Below, piece by piece: positions 7,149 to 15,759 of a DNA stretch of 64,000 nucleotides (positions within the stretch are counted from its first letter, which is position 1; every line of letters begins with the position of its first letter). The position numbers were made by a program, and so were the translations under genes. The notes below the pieces were generated by a model. It made no database searches and was not told where the DNA came from. It saw only the letters and a list, made by a program, of their open reading frames with translations. Source of the stretch: DASUAL01 sp035763805 (GTDB lineage: Bacteria > Gemmatimonadota > Gemmatimonadetes > Gemmatimonadales > GWC2-71-9); the NCBI GenBank assembly GCA_035763805.1, contig DASUAL010000069.1, positions 16,811 through 80,810 on the forward strand. The letters are read 5' to 3'.

Positions 7149-8778
7149 CCGCACGACGATGATCCTCGGCGGCTCGGGCCTCGTCGGCCGCGCCGTCGCG
7201 CGGCGGCTGCTCGATGCCGGGCCGCGACGCCTCGTGCTCGTGGCACTGTTCGAGGAGGAGGTCAAAGCCGCGGCCCGCGACCTCGAGCCCTACCGCGGCC
7301 GCGCGGCGATTGCCGTCGAATGGGGCGATGTGTTCCTGCCCGCAAGCCTCGCCCACCTCGAGCGCAGCGCCGTCATCGCGAACTCGGAGCACCGCGCGCT
7401 CCTGCTCCAGGACCTGCTGAGCGAGCTCACCGACGACGTTCTCCAGCGCAGCTTCCTCCACCAACTCCTCATGAAGTACCGCCCCGACGCCATCGTGGAC
7501 AGCATCAACACGGCGACCGCGTTCGCCTACCAGGACGCGATGAAAAGCGGCCAGGAGCTGCTGGCGCTCGCCGCGGCGGGGCGGGCGGACCGGACGGCGG
7601 TGGAACGGCACGTCCTCCTGCTCACGATGCCGCAGTTGATCCGTCACGTGCAGATCATGGTCGAGTCGCTGAGGCGGGCGGAGACGAAGGCGTACGTGAA
7701 GGTCGGCACGAGCGGCACGGGAGGCATGGGCTTCAACATTCCGTACACCCACTCGGAAGAGCGCCCCAGCCGACTGCTGCTCACCAAGTCGGCTGTCGCG
7801 GGCGCGCAGTCGCTGCTCCTGTTCCTGCTGGGCCGCACGCCCGGCGCGCCCGCCACGATCGAGATCAAGCCGACTGCCACCATCGCCTGGCGCGAGATCG
7901 GCTTCGGGCCGATCCGGCGCAAGGGGAAGCCCATCCCGCTGGTGGACTGCCCCGCGCCGGTCGCCCTGAGCGAGGCCTTCCGGCCGGATCGGCAGGCGTG
8001 GTGCGACCTCGGAAAGCCGCTCGAGGGTGTCTACATCGATGTCGGCGAAAACGGACTGTTTTCGCGCGACGAGTTCGAGACCGTCACGGCCCTGGGCCAG
8101 ATGGAGTTCATCACGCCGGAGGAGGTCGCGGAGTACGTGCTCATGGAGCTCGAGGGGCGACCCACGGGGCGCGACATCGTCGCGGCGCTCGACGCCGCTA
8201 CGGCCGGCCCCACCTACCGGGCGGGTGTGCTCCGCGCGCACGCCCTCGACCACCTGCGCGAGCTGGAACGCCGGTCGCAGACCCGCACCGTCGCCTACGA
8301 GATGCTGGGGCCGCCGCGGCTGACGAAGCTGCTGTTCGAGTCCCACATTTGCGGCCAGCTCCGACCCAGCGTGCGGGCGCTCGCCGGCTCGACGGCGGCG
8401 GACCTGGCGCACGAGGCCCAGGCGCTGGTGGAGCGCGACCGCGTGCTGCGGAGCCATATTCTCTCGGTCGGGATTCCGATTCTCACCCCGGACGGGCAGC
8501 GGCTGTATCGCGGCGGCGTGGTCGTGGTCCCCGGAAACGGCAAGGATCCCCGGGACGCGGCGCCTCGGGGCTGGGTGGACCTACGGCCGGAGCAGTTAGG
8601 GATCTGGATCCGGCGGGCGCAGGAGATGGTGGCCGAGGCGCAGCGACGCCACGGCCAGGCTGCCTCCGGGAGCGACGTCGACTGGACGGCGATCGGCGGC
8701 GACGACCCTATCGAACCGGCGTCCTTCGCCACATGGGTGTTCCGGCACGAGGACCGAGGAGTGCGCATCAAGCGCTGA
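7135..8778 (+). CDS. Rossmann-fold NAD(P)-binding protein of unknown function
   Basis: A 547-residue cytosolic protein. The N-terminus carries a dinucleotide-binding loop, ILGGSGLVGRAVARRLL (residues ~9-25), as in short-chain or saccharopine-type dehydrogenases. The rest, with stretches such as VGTSGTGGMGFNIPYTHSEE and IEIKPTATIAWREIGFG, does not match any family I can name. The ATG at 7135 was chosen because it follows the pseudouridine synthase closely (14-base overlap) and begins just before the Rossmann strand. It is followed 2 bases later by a HEAT-repeat gene. Function is left open. Confidence 0.7.
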   Translation: MELRDRTTMILGGSGLVGRAVARRLLDAGPRRLVLVALFEEEVKAAARDLEPYRGRAAIAVEWGDVFLPASLAHLERSAVIANSEHRALLLQDLLSELTDDVLQRSFLHQLLMKYRPDAIVDSINTATAFAYQDAMKSGQELLALAAAGRADRTAVERHVLLLTMPQLIRHVQIMVESLRRAETKAYVKVGTSGTGGMGFNIPYTHSEERPSRLLLTKSAVAGAQSLLLFLLGRTPGAPATIEIKPTATIAWREIGFGPIRRKGKPIPLVDCPAPVALSEAFRPDRQAWCDLGKPLEGVYIDVGENGLFSRDEFETVTALGQMEFITPEEVAEYVLMELEGRPTGRDIVAALDAATAGPTYRAGVLRAHALDHLRELERRSQTRTVAYEMLGPPRLTKLLFESHICGQLRPSVRALAGSTAADLAHEAQALVERDRVLRSHILSVGIPILTPDGQRLYRGGVVVVPGNGKDPRDAAPRGWVDLRPEQLGIWIRRAQEMVAEAQRRHGQAASGSDVDWTAIGGDDPIEPASFATWVFRHEDRGVRIKR

Positions 8779-8780
8779 CG

Positions 8781-10343
8781 ATGGTTGTGGACACGGCAGG
8801 AGTCGACCGCGCGCTCGGCGCCATTGGGACGACCTTCCGACTGACCCGACTCTACCCGCCCACGCACCCGGCGGTGGTGGAGGCGCTGCGGCAGATCGGC
8901 GAGGCTCTTCCGCCGCTCGCAGCGGTTGGCACCGTCGAATGGAAGGTTGGAGCGACGGGACTGCACTGGCACGGCCAGCACCTGCTCCCGCGCAACTCGC
9001 AGATCGCCGAGCTCGCAGGGCTGCTGTATGCCCGCGGCATCCGCGCGGTCACGCTGAACCCGGGCATGACGTCGGAGCACGTCCTCTCCCTGTTCGCCGT
9101 CGCCACCGGGACCATCCCGCCTGACGATGCGACCCTGGGGCGGATCACGCTCGCGCTGGGACGGCGTACCAGCCAACGGCTCGAGCGGCTGCGCGCGCCG
9201 GCGCACGGCTTCCCGGCGGTGCCGGAGCCACTCCCCGCGGCGCCGGACTCGAGTCCGCCGGCCGCCCCCCCGCTCCCGACGCAGGCGTCGGGTCCGCCCT
9301 CGCCCGATCAGGTGATGGGCAAGCGCTCGGGCGTTGTGTTCCGGCCTGATGTGCTGCCGGCGGACGTCGAGGCAAAGCGCGCCATCGCGAGCCTCAAGAC
9401 CGCGGCCGCGCCGGAGGAGCAGCGGGCCGCAGTCGAAAAGCTACTGGCGCTCGCGCCGCAGCTGATCGCCCTGCGCGACGCCGTCACCGTGGCCGACGCG
9501 ATCGCGGCGCTCGACCGCCTGCTCCTCGCGGCGCGGGACGGCGCCTTGCTCGAGGCGATCGACCAGGCGGCGGTGGCGCTCACCGACAAGTCGCTGGTGG
9601 AGCGGATGGTGCAGCGGCTGGGTGAGCCACGCGTCCCCGCGGAGGAGCGCGAAGCGCTGGTCGCGGCGGTGGGGGCGCTCGCGGCCCTGTCGGTGCCGCT
9701 CGTGCTCGATGCGTTTCTCGCCGCGCCGATCGAGCGACGCGCGCCGTACCGCGCCGCGATTCGAAAGGCGGCGGACCGAGCGCTCGAGCCGTTGCAGGGG
9801 AAGCTCGCGGATCGCGAGCCGCAGATCACCGCGGCCGCGGCGGAGCTGATCGGCTTGACGGGCAGCCCCCAGGCCGCCCCGCTCCTGCTACCGCTGCTCC
9901 GGCACCGGTCGGAGCTCGTGCGGGAGGCGGCGCTGGTCGGCCTGGCGGAGGCCGGTGGACGGGAGATCTCGCGCCCGGCCATGCCCGCGCTGAAGGATGA
10001 GAGCGTGTCCGTCCGCCTTGCGGCCACGCGGGCCGTCGCGGCCGGGGCGGACCCCGCGTCTACCACGGTGCTGATCCGGCGGCTGGACCAGGAGCCCGAC
10101 GAAGGGGTACAGGCGGAGTTGCTGCGGGCGATTGGGCGGCTGGGGGCGAAGGAGGCCCTCGACGTCCTGGCGAAGTACGCCGAGTCGGGCGGGGTAATGC
10201 ACCGCAGCAACCCGAGCCTGCGGGCGGCGGCGATCGAGGGCCTGCGGCACGTCGCGCGGCCGGAGGCCCGGGGGTTGATCGAACTCTACAGCAAGGACAA
10301 GGACCCGGTGGTACGTAAAGCGGCAGAGGCGGCACTGAAATGA
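8781..10343 (+). CDS. HEAT-repeat protein of unknown function
   Basis: A 520-residue protein. An N-terminal region (1-130) is followed by a Pro/Ala-rich linker (~145-180). The C-terminal ~330 residues are a run of helical pairs of the HEAT/PBS-lyase type, with repeated patterns such as PLLRHRSELVREAALVGLAE and MPALKDESVSVRLAATRAV. Such arrays are usually protein-binding scaffolds. The ATG at 8781 comes 2 bases after the Rossmann gene, and the stop overlaps moxR by 4 bases, so it is co-transcribed with the MoxR/Bat cluster. A helper role to that ATPase system is a guess from position only. Confidence 0.75.
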   Translation: MVVDTAGVDRALGAIGTTFRLTRLYPPTHPAVVEALRQIGEALPPLAAVGTVEWKVGATGLHWHGQHLLPRNSQIAELAGLLYARGIRAVTLNPGMTSEHVLSLFAVATGTIPPDDATLGRITLALGRRTSQRLERLRAPAHGFPAVPEPLPAAPDSSPPAAPPLPTQASGPPSPDQVMGKRSGVVFRPDVLPADVEAKRAIASLKTAAAPEEQRAAVEKLLALAPQLIALRDAVTVADAIAALDRLLLAARDGALLEAIDQAAVALTDKSLVERMVQRLGEPRVPAEEREALVAAVGALAALSVPLVLDAFLAAPIERRAPYRAAIRKAADRALEPLQGKLADREPQITAAAAELIGLTGSPQAAPLLLPLLRHRSELVREAALVGLAEAGGREISRPAMPALKDESVSVRLAATRAVAAGADPASTTVLIRRLDQEPDEGVQAELLRAIGRLGAKEALDVLAKYAESGGVMHRSNPSLRAAAIEGLRHVARPEARGLIELYSKDKDPVVRKAAEAALK

Positions 10344-11314
10344 CCACGCGAGCGGTGAAGTCGAGCGACGCGGTACTCAGTCAAGCGATCACCCGCGAGG
10401 TGGCGAAGCGGGTGGTGGGCCAGGAGCTGATGGTCGAGCGGCTGCTCGTGGGCCTCCTCACGGGCGGGCACATCCTGCTCGAGGGCGTGCCGGGGCTCGC
10501 CAAGACGCTCGCGGTGCGTACGGTGGCGGAGTGCCTCCGCATCGCGTTCTCCCGAATCCAATTCACGCCGGACCTTCTCCCGGCGGACGTGATCGGCACG
10601 ATGGTGTTCGACCAGCGATCGCAGGAGTTCTATCCCAAGAAGGGTCCGCTGTTCGCGAACCTCGTACTCGCCGACGAGATCAACCGCGCGCCGGCGAAGG
10701 TGCAGTCGGCGCTGCTCGAGGCGATGCAGGAGAAGCAGGTGACGATCGGCGGGGAGACGTTCTACCTGGGCGAGCCGTTCCTGGTGCTCGCGACGCAGAA
10801 CCCGATCGAACAGGAGGGCACGTACCCGCTCCCCGAGGCGCAGCTCGATCGCTTCATGCTGAAGGTGCGGGTCGGCTACCCGACGCGCGATGCCGAAAAG
10901 GAAATCGTGGCGCGCATGGCGTCGGGCCGGCCGATCGAAGTGCAGCGCGTGGCCGAGGCGGAAGACCTGCTCGCCGCGCGCAGCGCGATCGCGGAGCTGT
11001 TCATGGACCAGAAGGTCGTGGACTACATCGTGGACGTGGTGCGCGGCACGCGGGAGCCGCAGACCGTCGGTCTGTCGGAGCTGAAGCCGCTGATCGCGTT
11101 CGGGGCTTCCCCCCGTGCCTCGATCTACCTTGCGCAGGCTGCCCGGGCGCACGCCTACCTGCGCGGCCGCTCGTACGTCGTGCCCGAAGACGTCAAGGCG
11201 ATGGCCTTTGATGTGCTGCGGCACCGCGTTCTGCTCACCTTCGAGGCGGAGGCCGAGGACATGGATGCCGACCGCGTGATCGCCAAGATCCTGGAGACCG
11301 TAGGCGTGCCGTGA
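10340..11314 (+). CDS. MoxR-family AAA+ ATPase
   Basis: A 324-residue MoxR ATPase, a chaperone-like AAA+ protein that works with VWA-domain partners. Walker A is GVPGLAKT (near residue 50), Walker B is LADEINRAPAKVQSALLEAMQE, the sensor region reads ATQNPIEQEGTYPLPEAQLDRFML, and a C-terminal lid domain follows. It heads the run MoxR, DUF58, BatA, BatB/C, BatD/E, the standard order of this system. The ATG overlaps the HEAT-protein stop, and the stop overlaps the DUF58 GTG. Confidence 0.94.
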   Translation: MTTRAVKSSDAVLSQAITREVAKRVVGQELMVERLLVGLLTGGHILLEGVPGLAKTLAVRTVAECLRIAFSRIQFTPDLLPADVIGTMVFDQRSQEFYPKKGPLFANLVLADEINRAPAKVQSALLEAMQEKQVTIGGETFYLGEPFLVLATQNPIEQEGTYPLPEAQLDRFMLKVRVGYPTRDAEKEIVARMASGRPIEVQRVAEAEDLLAARSAIAELFMDQKVVDYIVDVVRGTREPQTVGLSELKPLIAFGASPRASIYLAQAARAHAYLRGRSYVVPEDVKAMAFDVLRHRVLLTFEAEAEDMDADRVIAKILETVGVP

Positions 11315-12252
11315 CCTACGACGGACAAGATCGTCGGCGTGCGGCGGCGTCTCCGGCCCGAGCGCGCCGACGCACCGTCACTGCGGAAGTGCTCAGGCAG
11401 GTCAAGGGGATCGAGCTCCGCACCCGGGCACTCGTCAACTCCCTCTTCACGGGCGAATACCGGTCGGTCTTCCGCGGGCAGGGCATCGAGTTTGCCGAGG
11501 TGCGTGCCTACCAGCAGGGGGACGAGTTCCGCTCGATCGACTGGAACGTGTCGGCCCGAATGGGGCACCCGTTCGTGAAGACGTACCACGAGGAGCGCGA
11601 GATCACGCTGCTGCTCGTCGTGGACCAGTCCGGTTCCTGCCAGTTCGGGCGTCCGTACACCAAGGCGGGCCTCGCGGTCGAGGTGGCAGCGGTGCTCGCT
11701 CTCGCCGCGGCGCGCCACAACGACCGCGTGGGCGCACTGATGTTCGCGGACAAGGTGGAATTCGTGGTGCGGCCCGCGAAGGGGCGGCCCCACGCGCTGC
11801 GCGTGATTCGCGACCTCGTCGCCTTCACGCCGCGGGGGCGCGGCACGAACCTGGGGGAGGCGCTGCGCTACGCGACCAAGCTCTTGCGCCACCATTCGAT
11901 CGTCGGCGTGCTGTCCGACTTCCGCGCCGAAGGATGGGAGGAGCCGCTGGCGCGGCTCGCGGCGCGCCACGACGTCGTGGCGATCACGATCGACGACCCC
12001 CGCGAGCGCGACCTTCCCGACGCGGGGTGGGTCGACTTGGAGGATGCCGAGACCGGGCACCGGGTTCTCCTCGATACCAGCCACGGCCCCAGCCGTACCC
12101 GGGTTCGCGTCGCCGCCGAGCGGCAGATCCAGGAGCGCACCCGCAAGCTCATCCAGGCGGGCGTGGATCGCGTGGGGCTCGAGACCAGCGTCCCCTACGC
12201 CGTGCCCCTGCGCCGCGCCTTCGCCGAGCGGGCGCGCCGCCTGAAACGATGA
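11311..12252 (+). CDS. DUF58 domain protein (VWA-like partner of MoxR)
   Basis: A 313-residue cytosolic DUF58 protein. The family signature FAEVRAYQQGDEFRSIDWN near residue 55 is intact. A VWA-like metal site follows (VVDQSGSCQFG, DxSxS). DUF58 proteins almost always sit next to MoxR and are thought to be its partner. The GTG start overlaps the moxR stop by 4 bases, and its stop overlaps the next ATG in the same way. Confidence 0.92.
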   Translation: MTYDGQDRRRAAASPARARRRTVTAEVLRQVKGIELRTRALVNSLFTGEYRSVFRGQGIEFAEVRAYQQGDEFRSIDWNVSARMGHPFVKTYHEEREITLLLVVDQSGSCQFGRPYTKAGLAVEVAAVLALAAARHNDRVGALMFADKVEFVVRPAKGRPHALRVIRDLVAFTPRGRGTNLGEALRYATKLLRHHSIVGVLSDFRAEGWEEPLARLAARHDVVAITIDDPRERDLPDAGWVDLEDAETGHRVLLDTSHGPSRTRVRVAAERQIQERTRKLIQAGVDRVGLETSVPYAVPLRRAFAERARRLKR

Positions 12253-13121
12253 GCACGCGCCGAATCGCGGGGCTTGCCGTCGTTGGCGTCTTGGCGTCTT
12301 GGCGTCTGGGAATGGGGCAGGGGGGAGGGGCGGCCGGCGAGTGGCAGGTGACCCCCGCGCGCCCGACGGTCGGGGACACGGTCTGGCTTGAGCGATTCGT
12401 TGCCGCTCCTCCGGGCTGGCGGGTTCAGCCCGCGAAAGCGGAGCGGACGGGCGAGGCGGTGGTCGAACCGCTCGGCGATCCCGTCGTCCGCCGGGCAGCG
12501 GAGGGCTGGGTCGTGCGGTACCCCGTCGTCGCTTGGGTACCGGCGCTTCGCTGGGTGATACCTCCCTCGATTGTGCGCTGGGGCCCGAGCGGCCGCGCCG
12601 ACACCGTGCCGCGGGACACTGCCTGGTTCCGCGTGTCGAGCGTCATTCCTGAGAGCGCGGTGGCGCCGAGACCGCAACCGCTCCTGCCGCCGCTGCGCAC
12701 CGCCCCCCGAGATCCGCTGCCCGCGGGTGTCGCCCTGCTGGTCACGGGCGCGCTACTCGCTGGCGCGTTGCGCTGGCGTCGGCGGGCGGCGCGCCAGGTC
12801 CCGCCGCCACCTCATGTTCCACTGGAACCTGAAGTGCCCGACGCCCGGTGGCTGGTCGCGGGGGAGCCGAAGGCGGTGGCCGTGCGGGCAACGCACCGCC
12901 TCCGGATGACCCTGTATCGGGCCATCCCGGAGGCGCACCCCGCGCTCAGCACGGCCGAGTGCCTAGCGCAGGTTGAGCGCGCGCGGCCGCAGGCACCGCT
13001 GCGTGAGCTCCGGGACGTGCTGGAGCAGTTGGACCACGTAGCCTTCGCCTCGGCGCACGGGACCGACGTGGCCGCGCTCGCCAAGATGGCGCGCCGGCTG
13101 GTGCAGGATATCCCGTCGTGA
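12249..13121 (+). CDS. Membrane-anchored protein of the Bat cluster, function unknown
   Basis: A 290-residue protein in the slot where DUF4381-like proteins occur in MoxR/Bat clusters. It has an N-terminal signal or anchor (residues ~5-22), an exported beta-rich part, one membrane helix near residues 157-177 (GVALLVTGALLAGALRW) and a cytosolic helical tail. The ATG overlaps the DUF58 stop (ATGA), and the 3' end overlaps the BatA GTG. The signal region is encoded by a 3 x 8-base tandem repeat (see the repeat entry). A relation to DUF4381 is inferred from position and topology only. Confidence 0.72.
   Translation: MSTRRIAGLAVVGVLASWRLGMGQGGGAAGEWQVTPARPTVGDTVWLERFVAAPPGWRVQPAKAERTGEAVVEPLGDPVVRRAAEGWVVRYPVVAWVPALRWVIPPSIVRWGPSGRADTVPRDTAWFRVSSVIPESAVAPRPQPLLPPLRTAPRDPLPAGVALLVTGALLAGALRWRRRAARQVPPPPHVPLEPEVPDARWLVAGEPKAVAVRATHRLRMTLYRAIPEAHPALSTAECLAQVERARPQAPLRELRDVLEQLDHVAFASAHGTDVAALAKMARRLVQDIPS
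12283..12306 (+). repeat. Tandem 8-mer (TTGGCGTC x3)
   Basis: Three perfect copies of TTGGCGTC in the signal-peptide region of the gene at 12249. I see no inverted partner nearby. Eight-base units shift frame, so gain or loss of one copy would alter the protein. A related GGCGTCT pair is at 28244-28257. Confidence 0.8.
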
Positions 13122-14098
13122 GTTTCGCACGTCCACTCTTGCTCCTCGCGCTGGCGCTCCTGCCGCTCTGGTGGTGGCTCCGCGCCCGCCGCCTGGCACG
13201 GCTGCGCGGCACTCAGATGAGCGACGTGCGGCCGGCCGCCGGGGCGGCCGAGCGCCTGTGGATCGCCCGCCTGCCGGTCACCCTGCGGAGCGTCGGTGTG
13301 GGCGCCTTGATCGTCGCGGCCGCGGGTCCCCGACTGGGGTCGGCGCGGACAGAGGCCCGGAGCGAGGGCATCTCGATCGTGCTAGCGATAGACATGTCGA
13401 CCAGCATGCTGGCTGAGGACTTCGCGCCCGCGAATCGCATCGACGTAGCGAAACAGACTGCGATTGAGTTCGTCCGGGCACGCACGTCGGATCGCATCGG
13501 ACTCGTCGCCTTCGCGGCCCAGGCCCTGACCCAGGTCCCGATCACGACCGACTACGCGGTGCTCGAGCAGGCGCTCCGCAGCCTGCGCATCGGCATGCTC
13601 GAGGACGGGACCGCCATCGGCACGGGGATCGCGACCGCGGCGAACCGCCTGCGACGGACGCCTGGGAAGAGTAAGGTGATCGTGTTGCTGACAGACGGGG
13701 TCAACAACCGTGGCACCGTAGATCCGCGGACGGCCGCGCGGGCTGCGACGGCGTTCGGGATCAGGATCTATGTGATCGGCGTGGGCACGCGCGGGCAGGC
13801 GCCGGTGCCGACGGGACAGGGGGTCGACGGGCTGCGCTACCAGATGATGCCCGTCGAGATCGACGAGCCCCTCATGACCGAGATCGCGCGCATGACCGGG
13901 GGACGCTACTTCCGGGCGACCGATACGCAGTCCCTGCGGCACGTATTCGAGGAAATCAACCGTCTGGAGAAGACGACGGTCGCACAGGTCGTGTACCGGC
14001 GGTTCGACGAGGCTTACCGGGTGCCGCTCGCGCTCGGGCTCATGGCGCTGGCGCTCGAGATCGTGCTCGCGGCGACGTTCGCCGTGCGGGTGCCCTGA
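13118..14098 (+). CDS. batA: VWA domain protein, BatA-type
   Basis: A 326-residue inner-membrane protein with two N-terminal membrane helices, a periplasmic or cytosolic VWA domain and one C-terminal helix, the standard BatA layout. The metal-ion site is intact: AIDMSTSMLAEDF (DxSxS near residue 90), a Thr later, and VLLTDGVNNRG. Bat proteins are linked to aerotolerance and envelope stress, but their biochemistry is not well defined. The GTG overlaps the preceding stop, and the TGA shares one base with the next ATG. Confidence 0.9.
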   Translation: MSFARPLLLLALALLPLWWWLRARRLARLRGTQMSDVRPAAGAAERLWIARLPVTLRSVGVGALIVAAAGPRLGSARTEARSEGISIVLAIDMSTSMLAEDFAPANRIDVAKQTAIEFVRARTSDRIGLVAFAAQALTQVPITTDYAVLEQALRSLRIGMLEDGTAIGTGIATAANRLRRTPGKSKVIVLLTDGVNNRGTVDPRTAARAATAFGIRIYVIGVGTRGQAPVPTGQGVDGLRYQMMPVEIDEPLMTEIARMTGGRYFRATDTQSLRHVFEEINRLEKTTVAQVVYRRFDEAYRVPLALGLMALALEIVLAATFAVRVP

Positions 14099-15759
14099 TG
14101 AGCTTCGATGCGCCGGTCGTGCTGGCGCTCGCACCGCTGGTCGGCGGCGCGGCGTGGTTCGCGGCGGCATGGGCGCGCCGTGTCCGCGTCCGGCGCGCCG
14201 CGCTGTGGTCCGAGGAGACGGTGCGCGCCGCGCTGGGTGCCGGGCGCCTGGGCCCGACGGCGCTCTCGATCTCGGCGTTCCTCGGCGTCGTGGCGCTCGC
14301 CGGCCCCCGCTGGGGCGAGGAGAAGATCGTGGCGGAGACCCGTGGGCTTTCGGCCGTGATCGCGATCGACATCTCCCGCTCGATGCTGGCGGAGGACGCG
14401 GCCCCGAACCGGTTGGGGCGGGCGTTGCGCGAGGCCCGGCGTCTGGTGCAGGACCTCGATGGCGACCGCCTGGGGCTCGTCGCCTTCGCGGGCTCGAGCT
14501 ACATCCTGTCCCCGCTTTCGATCGACGGCTCCGCGTTGGGACTGTACCTCGACGCACTCGACCCCGAGGTCGCCTCCGAGGGCGGCACCAGCCTCGCGCC
14601 CGCGGTGCGCCAGGGCGCGGAACTGCTCCGGGCCAGCTCCGAGCTCGCCGACCGCGTGCTGGTCGTGTTCACCGACGGCGAGGCGCACGATACGCTCGCC
14701 GCTGCCGTCGCGCAGGCCGAGCGCCTGCGCGGGCAAGGCATCCATCTGATCCTCGTCGCGGAAGGCGGGCGCACGCCGGTGCGGATCCCCGTGCGCGACG
14801 AGCGCGGCGCGCTCGTCGGTTGGCAGAGGGACGCGCAAGGCAACCTCATCCAGACCGCCCGGCGGGACGACGTCCTCGGCGCGGTGGCGGATGCAGCCCA
14901 GGGGACGCTCGTCGCGGCCGAGTTGCCGGACCAGGCGGGCGCGGTGCGGGATCTCGTCGCCGCCTACAAGCGGGCGCGCGCGAGCGAGACGCGCACCGAG
15001 CGCGGTCGGCCGCGGGCCTGGGTTCCGGTGATGCTCGCCGTGCTGGTGCTGGTTGCGCAGGCGGCGTCCCGGCGCACAGCCGCGTTGATCGCGCTGGTGC
15101 TCGGGCTGGCCGCCCCGGCGCTGGCCGGCGCCCAAGCGTCGGCCCCTTCGCACCCGCGCAGTGCGGCCGAGAAGGCGTGGGACGAGGGTAGCCTCGAGCG
15201 CGCACGGCTCGCCTACATTGCCGAGCTCGCGCAGCGCCGGCGGGACGACGCCGCGTGGTTCAACGCCGGCACAGCGGCGCTCGCGAGCGGAGACGTCGAG
15301 ACCGCCCAGTCCGCCCTGTCGCACGCGGCCGCCTCGCTCGATCCCGATATGCGGTTCCGTGCGCTCTACAATCTTGGTCTCTTGGCGCTGCGGCTCGCCG
15401 AGTCGGACAGCGGCAGCCGCGATGCACACCTGGGGAACGCGGAGCGCGCGTATCGCGAGGCCCTGCTGCTCAAGCCCCGCCACCTGCCGGCCAAGTGGAA
15501 CCTCGAGCTCGCCGTGCGGCGCCGGGGCGGCGGCAGCGCGCGTAACCCTCCGCCACCCGCCAGCGGCGCGGCAGGCGGGTCGCCTCCAGGTGGCAGCGGG
15601 GAGGGGGGCGGCAGCGCCCGAAGCGGCGGGGCCGGAGGACTGAGTCAGGCTCAGGCCGAGCAAGTGCTGCGGTCCATCGGGCAGGAGGAACTGGAGACGC
15701 GTCGTGACCGCACCGGCCGGGTGCGACGCGCGGTCGAGTCCGAGGTGAAGGACTGGTGA
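14098..15759 (+). CDS. BatB-BatC fusion: VWA domain plus TPR protein
   Basis: A 553-residue protein that joins two usually separate Bat proteins. Residues ~1-320 are a BatB-like membrane VWA protein with AIDISRSMLAEDA (DxSxS) and VFTDGEAHD. A hydrophobic stretch (VPVMLAVLVLVAQAA, then a signal-like segment ending LAGAQAS) follows. Residues ~355-475 form TPR helices (AWFNAGTAALASGDVETAQSALSH). The tail is Gly/Ser/Pro-rich and ends with a charged helix, as in BatC. The frame is continuous and no inner start is needed, so this is a true fusion in this assembly. Confidence 0.88.
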   Translation: MSFDAPVVLALAPLVGGAAWFAAAWARRVRVRRAALWSEETVRAALGAGRLGPTALSISAFLGVVALAGPRWGEEKIVAETRGLSAVIAIDISRSMLAEDAAPNRLGRALREARRLVQDLDGDRLGLVAFAGSSYILSPLSIDGSALGLYLDALDPEVASEGGTSLAPAVRQGAELLRASSELADRVLVVFTDGEAHDTLAAAVAQAERLRGQGIHLILVAEGGRTPVRIPVRDERGALVGWQRDAQGNLIQTARRDDVLGAVADAAQGTLVAAELPDQAGAVRDLVAAYKRARASETRTERGRPRAWVPVMLAVLVLVAQAASRRTAALIALVLGLAAPALAGAQASAPSHPRSAAEKAWDEGSLERARLAYIAELAQRRRDDAAWFNAGTAALASGDVETAQSALSHAAASLDPDMRFRALYNLGLLALRLAESDSGSRDAHLGNAERAYREALLLKPRHLPAKWNLELAVRRRGGGSARNPPPPASGAAGGSPPGGSGEGGGSARSGGAGGLSQAQAEQVLRSIGQEELETRRDRTGRVRRAVESEVKDW

